Shown here piece by piece: positions 61,547-64,000 of a stretch of 64,000 nt of DNA. Made by a program: the position numbers and the translations under genes. Where the stretch lies: positions 14,171,593 to 14,235,592 of the forward strand of contig NW_022881603.1 of the NCBI RefSeq assembly GCF_003369915.1, in the 5' to 3' direction. Positions within the stretch are counted from its first letter, which is position 1. Every line of letters begins with the position of its first letter. The notes below the pieces were generated by a model, which saw nothing but the letters and a program-made list of their open reading frames with translations, made no database searches and was not told the origin of the DNA. This stretch comes from Drosophila miranda (Eukaryota > Arthropoda > Insecta > Diptera > Drosophilidae).

Positions 61547-61838
61547 GTTGTTGGTGTTGATTGGGTTTTGTTTTGTTTTCAGTAGTTTTTAACTTTATTT
61601 TGGTTCACTTGTAATTTTTTTGATTTTGTATTTAGTGTTTCACTGTTCTTGGTGGATCACCATCTCCGCTTACTTCAGTTCACTTAATTTTAGTTTTGCA
61701 AATCGTATGTGCTCGTAACACATAGGTTCTTTGGCGGATTTCACAATTTTATTAACGATTCCGGGATTACGTGATCACAGTAATTAGAAATTACACAAGC
61801 TGACCATTACCGAAATACAGGGGTTAATTTTAAACGAA

Positions 61839-61855
61839 ATCCTACCGACTGCGCC
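61839..61855 (-). promoter_or_regulatory. Errantivirus primer binding site, unit 2
   Basis: Same 17-base tRNA-Ser type sequence as unit 1, abutting LTR 3. Confidence 0.85.
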
Positions 61856-62446
61856 AGTTAAATATCCGCAACTCGAAATTTAGTTTTTAAAAAAGATTTT
61901 ATTTTTAGTACTTAATTTCTTTATGTCACAAGATTGGTTGAATTCCCCGACTTAACTTTACGTCTGCTTGTCTCAAACGGAACTGATCTCTCTGCTGCTG
62001 GCTAGTTTCCATGAGCCCTTCTCTTGGAACTCCCGACTCTGGCTTCGGGCGTTGCTTTCCTCGGCTGCATCTTCGTGTCGGTGGCGTACGTGCCTGGATC
62101 GATATTTGGGGATGCGTCGGCTTTGATGAAAGGCATCCACTGCTGGCGATCGGTGTTGCATTACATGACGGAGCTAGGAATGTGATACTCCTTGGTTTTA
62201 TGTCTAGCTTTGATTGGTCCTCATGAGTGGCGTGATTCTAAAGAATCGATTTCTCGAGAGTGGCGTGATTCTAATGTTGATGAAACAATGTGGTCCATTG
62301 TTTATATTATGGGGGCCCTAGCTTGGAGTATGGGAAGAAACAGTTATTGACTCTTGAGTGGGGACCTGTTACTTGTGTGGATGGGGTGGATGAATTGTAC
62401 ATAAACATAATGTGTATGGGATGTGGGGAATTATGGATATGTCACT
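61856..62446 (-). repeat. Errantivirus LTR 3 (shared)
   Basis: 591 bp, very close to LTR 2, with a few substitutions and a 2-bp addition near 62439. Confidence 0.9.
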
Positions 62447-62473
62447 CCCCCAACGTTTGTTATTAGCCTGTCC

Positions 62474-63890
62474 CTAGGCGATTACCCTCGGGTATAGTGA
62501 CGGGGTGTCAAGTGCGGTGGCTGAGGTTGGTTCCTCTTCTGCTTCTATTATAGGGTTAATACATTTAACCGTGACTCTTTTAGAAGTTTTCTTAAATTTA
62601 ACAGCTACATAACTTAGTAGTACTAATATAATTATGACAAATGAAATTAGTAGACTTATTTGTAATAGGTTACTATATTTGGTGTATTGCATAATTATTT
62701 CATTAGTTTGGACATACGACAGTGGTTTTATTTTAGTTATGTTGTTGTTGACATAAACATTCTGGGCAAAATCTAACATTGTGTTTGATATTGTAAATTC
62801 ATTTAATTGGATTGAACAGTTTTAGATTTTTATAATGGTATTTCCTTCCGCTATGATTTCTTGGTTTACACAATTCTGGTTTAGCGTTGTTTTTGGAAGA
62901 TTCCATGTGATTAGTATATTGGGTTCAATAAAGTTTATTTGAAAGTTTTGAAAAGTTTTGGAATATGGACATTTAGTGGGAAATTGCATTAAAATTCCTT
63001 TTATACAATTGTCATTGGTTTTCAAGCTAGTTTCTTTAACAAATACTTCTTCATTTTTTATGTGGTACTTGTCGTATGTCATATCTGTTAACATGTTATT
63101 TAATTCGTCTGGATACGGAACGATTTTATAGATTGGTACTTTTGTAATGTCTTTGTGAATGTTGGAAATTATTAGAATTTCGTTGGTATCGGATTTTAGC
63201 CATGTGGAGGTTTTTATATTTAGTATTTTCTCAGAATTTATTTGTTCCAGGTAGTCTTGTTTTAATAATTTTGGATTAAATATACCGAGCCTAGTTAATT
63301 GCATACCTAGTTCTATATCTTCGATATATTCTGTGAAATGTTGTAGATTGAATATCAAAATTTCTATTTGTTGATTCCTGTCTTTTTCTTCATTTAGTTT
63401 GTTTATAACGTTTATTCCGCTATTAACTGCATCTATTACCAAATTTAGTTCATTCATTTGAATGCTATGGCTGGCTAAATGTTATATTTTTTGTTCCAAA
63501 TCGACTTTATCTTCTTGATCTAGTGTTCCAAAGAGATATTTGTTGGCTGTTCCTACTATATTGATTAGGCCTCCTTTTATTTCTTTTGGTTATTTTTAGC
63601 CCGTTCATTTCTCTTTGCAATTTGTCTACTAGATATTTTATTTGGATTATGTCCTGGAATTTAGTGGCTTGCATTAATAAATTTTGGTATAGTTCTTCGG
63701 TTTTAGTTACATTAACAGTTAGATAATGGTATTCGTAATTGATAGGTATGTTAATCGATCCAGTTTTGAATATCATATATCCGTTTTGGGATTTTATAGG
63801 ATTTATTTCTATGTTTTGGCCCTGTGCCATTACGATGGTAATTATGAGGAAGATGAGGATTTTAATTGTGTTGAAGTTCGCCGATTCCAT
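62474..63890 (-). pseudogene. Errantivirus env, unit 3, several breaks
   Basis: It lacks the stop shared by units 1 and 2 but has its own defects: a 1-nt insertion near 63572 just after the KRNKR site, a nonsense codon near 63485, and another near 62822. This unit therefore decayed separately. Confidence 0.83.
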
Positions 63891-64000
63891 TAACTTCCTC
63901 GGTTTCTCTGGAATTATTATATTTGCTTCTATTAGATTTCTTCTTTTCCTTGAATTTTGATTTATAATGAGTTATTTTCCTACCCCTATTCTTTTCTTCA
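63862..64000 (-). pseudogene. Errantivirus integrase C terminus, unit 3, cut by window edge
   Basis: Matches the last part of integrase in units 1 and 2 and overlaps the start of env in the same way. The array continues beyond the window. Confidence 0.75.

Larger units (their letters stand above)
47349..64000 (-). mobile_element. Head-to-tail array of a 17.6/297-type errantivirus with shared LTRs
   Basis: Three LTRs (47349-47909, 54410-54998, 61856-62446) alternate with internal regions in one orientation (47910-54409, 54999-61855, 62447 to the window end), so neighbouring units share one LTR. Order on the minus strand is gag, protease, RT-RNase H, integrase, env. The LTR start AGTGACAT, end TTAACT and tRNA-Ser type primer site place it near 17.6/297/Tom. 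Both complete units hold the same INE-1 insertion and the same nonsense codon in pol, so the array is a DNA duplication of an inactive copy. Confidence 0.9.

Noticed and set aside
47349..64000. CRISPR-like or satellite interpretation of the right-hand repeats
   Set aside because: Repeat units are 7-kb retroelement copies with recognisable genes and LTRs.

Overview
This is a eukaryotic window from the genus Drosophila. The five host genes have short introns with GT/AG ends. Heat shock factor (Hsf), Polycomblike (Pcl), poly(A)-binding protein (pAbp) and the mitochondrial uniporter subunit EMRE can be named. In D. melanogaster Hsf, Pcl and pAbp lie in polytene region 55A-B (Muller element C; from memory), so the block looks syntenic. 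The mobile elements (BEL/Pao, Osvaldo/Ulysses-type gypsy, 17.6/297-type errantivirus, INE-1/DINE-1, PIF/Harbinger) are also typical of Drosophila. The transposon load resembles a low-recombination region such as pericentromere or neo-Y; that is inference only.

1-20 kb is almost entirely nested retrotransposons. A minus-strand LINE (ORF1 with a PHD-like finger) was hit at about 1365 by a 3.4-kb BEL element with two identical 372-bp LTRs and a CTATT target duplication. That BEL copy keeps gag and protease, has no RT/RNase H/integrase, and carries a coiled-coil segment in their place. Next is a decayed env-bearing Pao (roo-like) element (5306-19434). It was split inside the integrase zinc region by a 9973-bp Osvaldo/Ulysses-type gypsy element on the minus strand, with 2262-bp LTRs, a CAGT duplication, open gag and pol, and a textbook -1 frameshift site.

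20-47 kb is the genic block: a glycerol-kinase-like gene (-) that has lost catalytic residues, a MADF-BESS factor (+), Hsf (-), a long-TIR PIF/Harbinger transposon (29.2-33.5 kb), Pcl (+), pAbp (+) and EMRE (-). Spliced models for the kinase, MADF, Hsf, Pcl and pAbp all close in frame, giving about 596, 334, 720, 1036 and 640 residues.

47.3-64 kb is a head-to-tail array of a 17.6/297-type errantivirus on the minus strand, with single shared LTRs: LTR-internal-LTR-internal-LTR-internal, the last cut by the window edge. The two full internal units share the same INE-1 insertion in integrase and the same nonsense codon after the RT active site. The array therefore grew by DNA-level duplication of an already dead copy, not by new insertions. 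No rRNA, tRNA or CRISPR array was seen.
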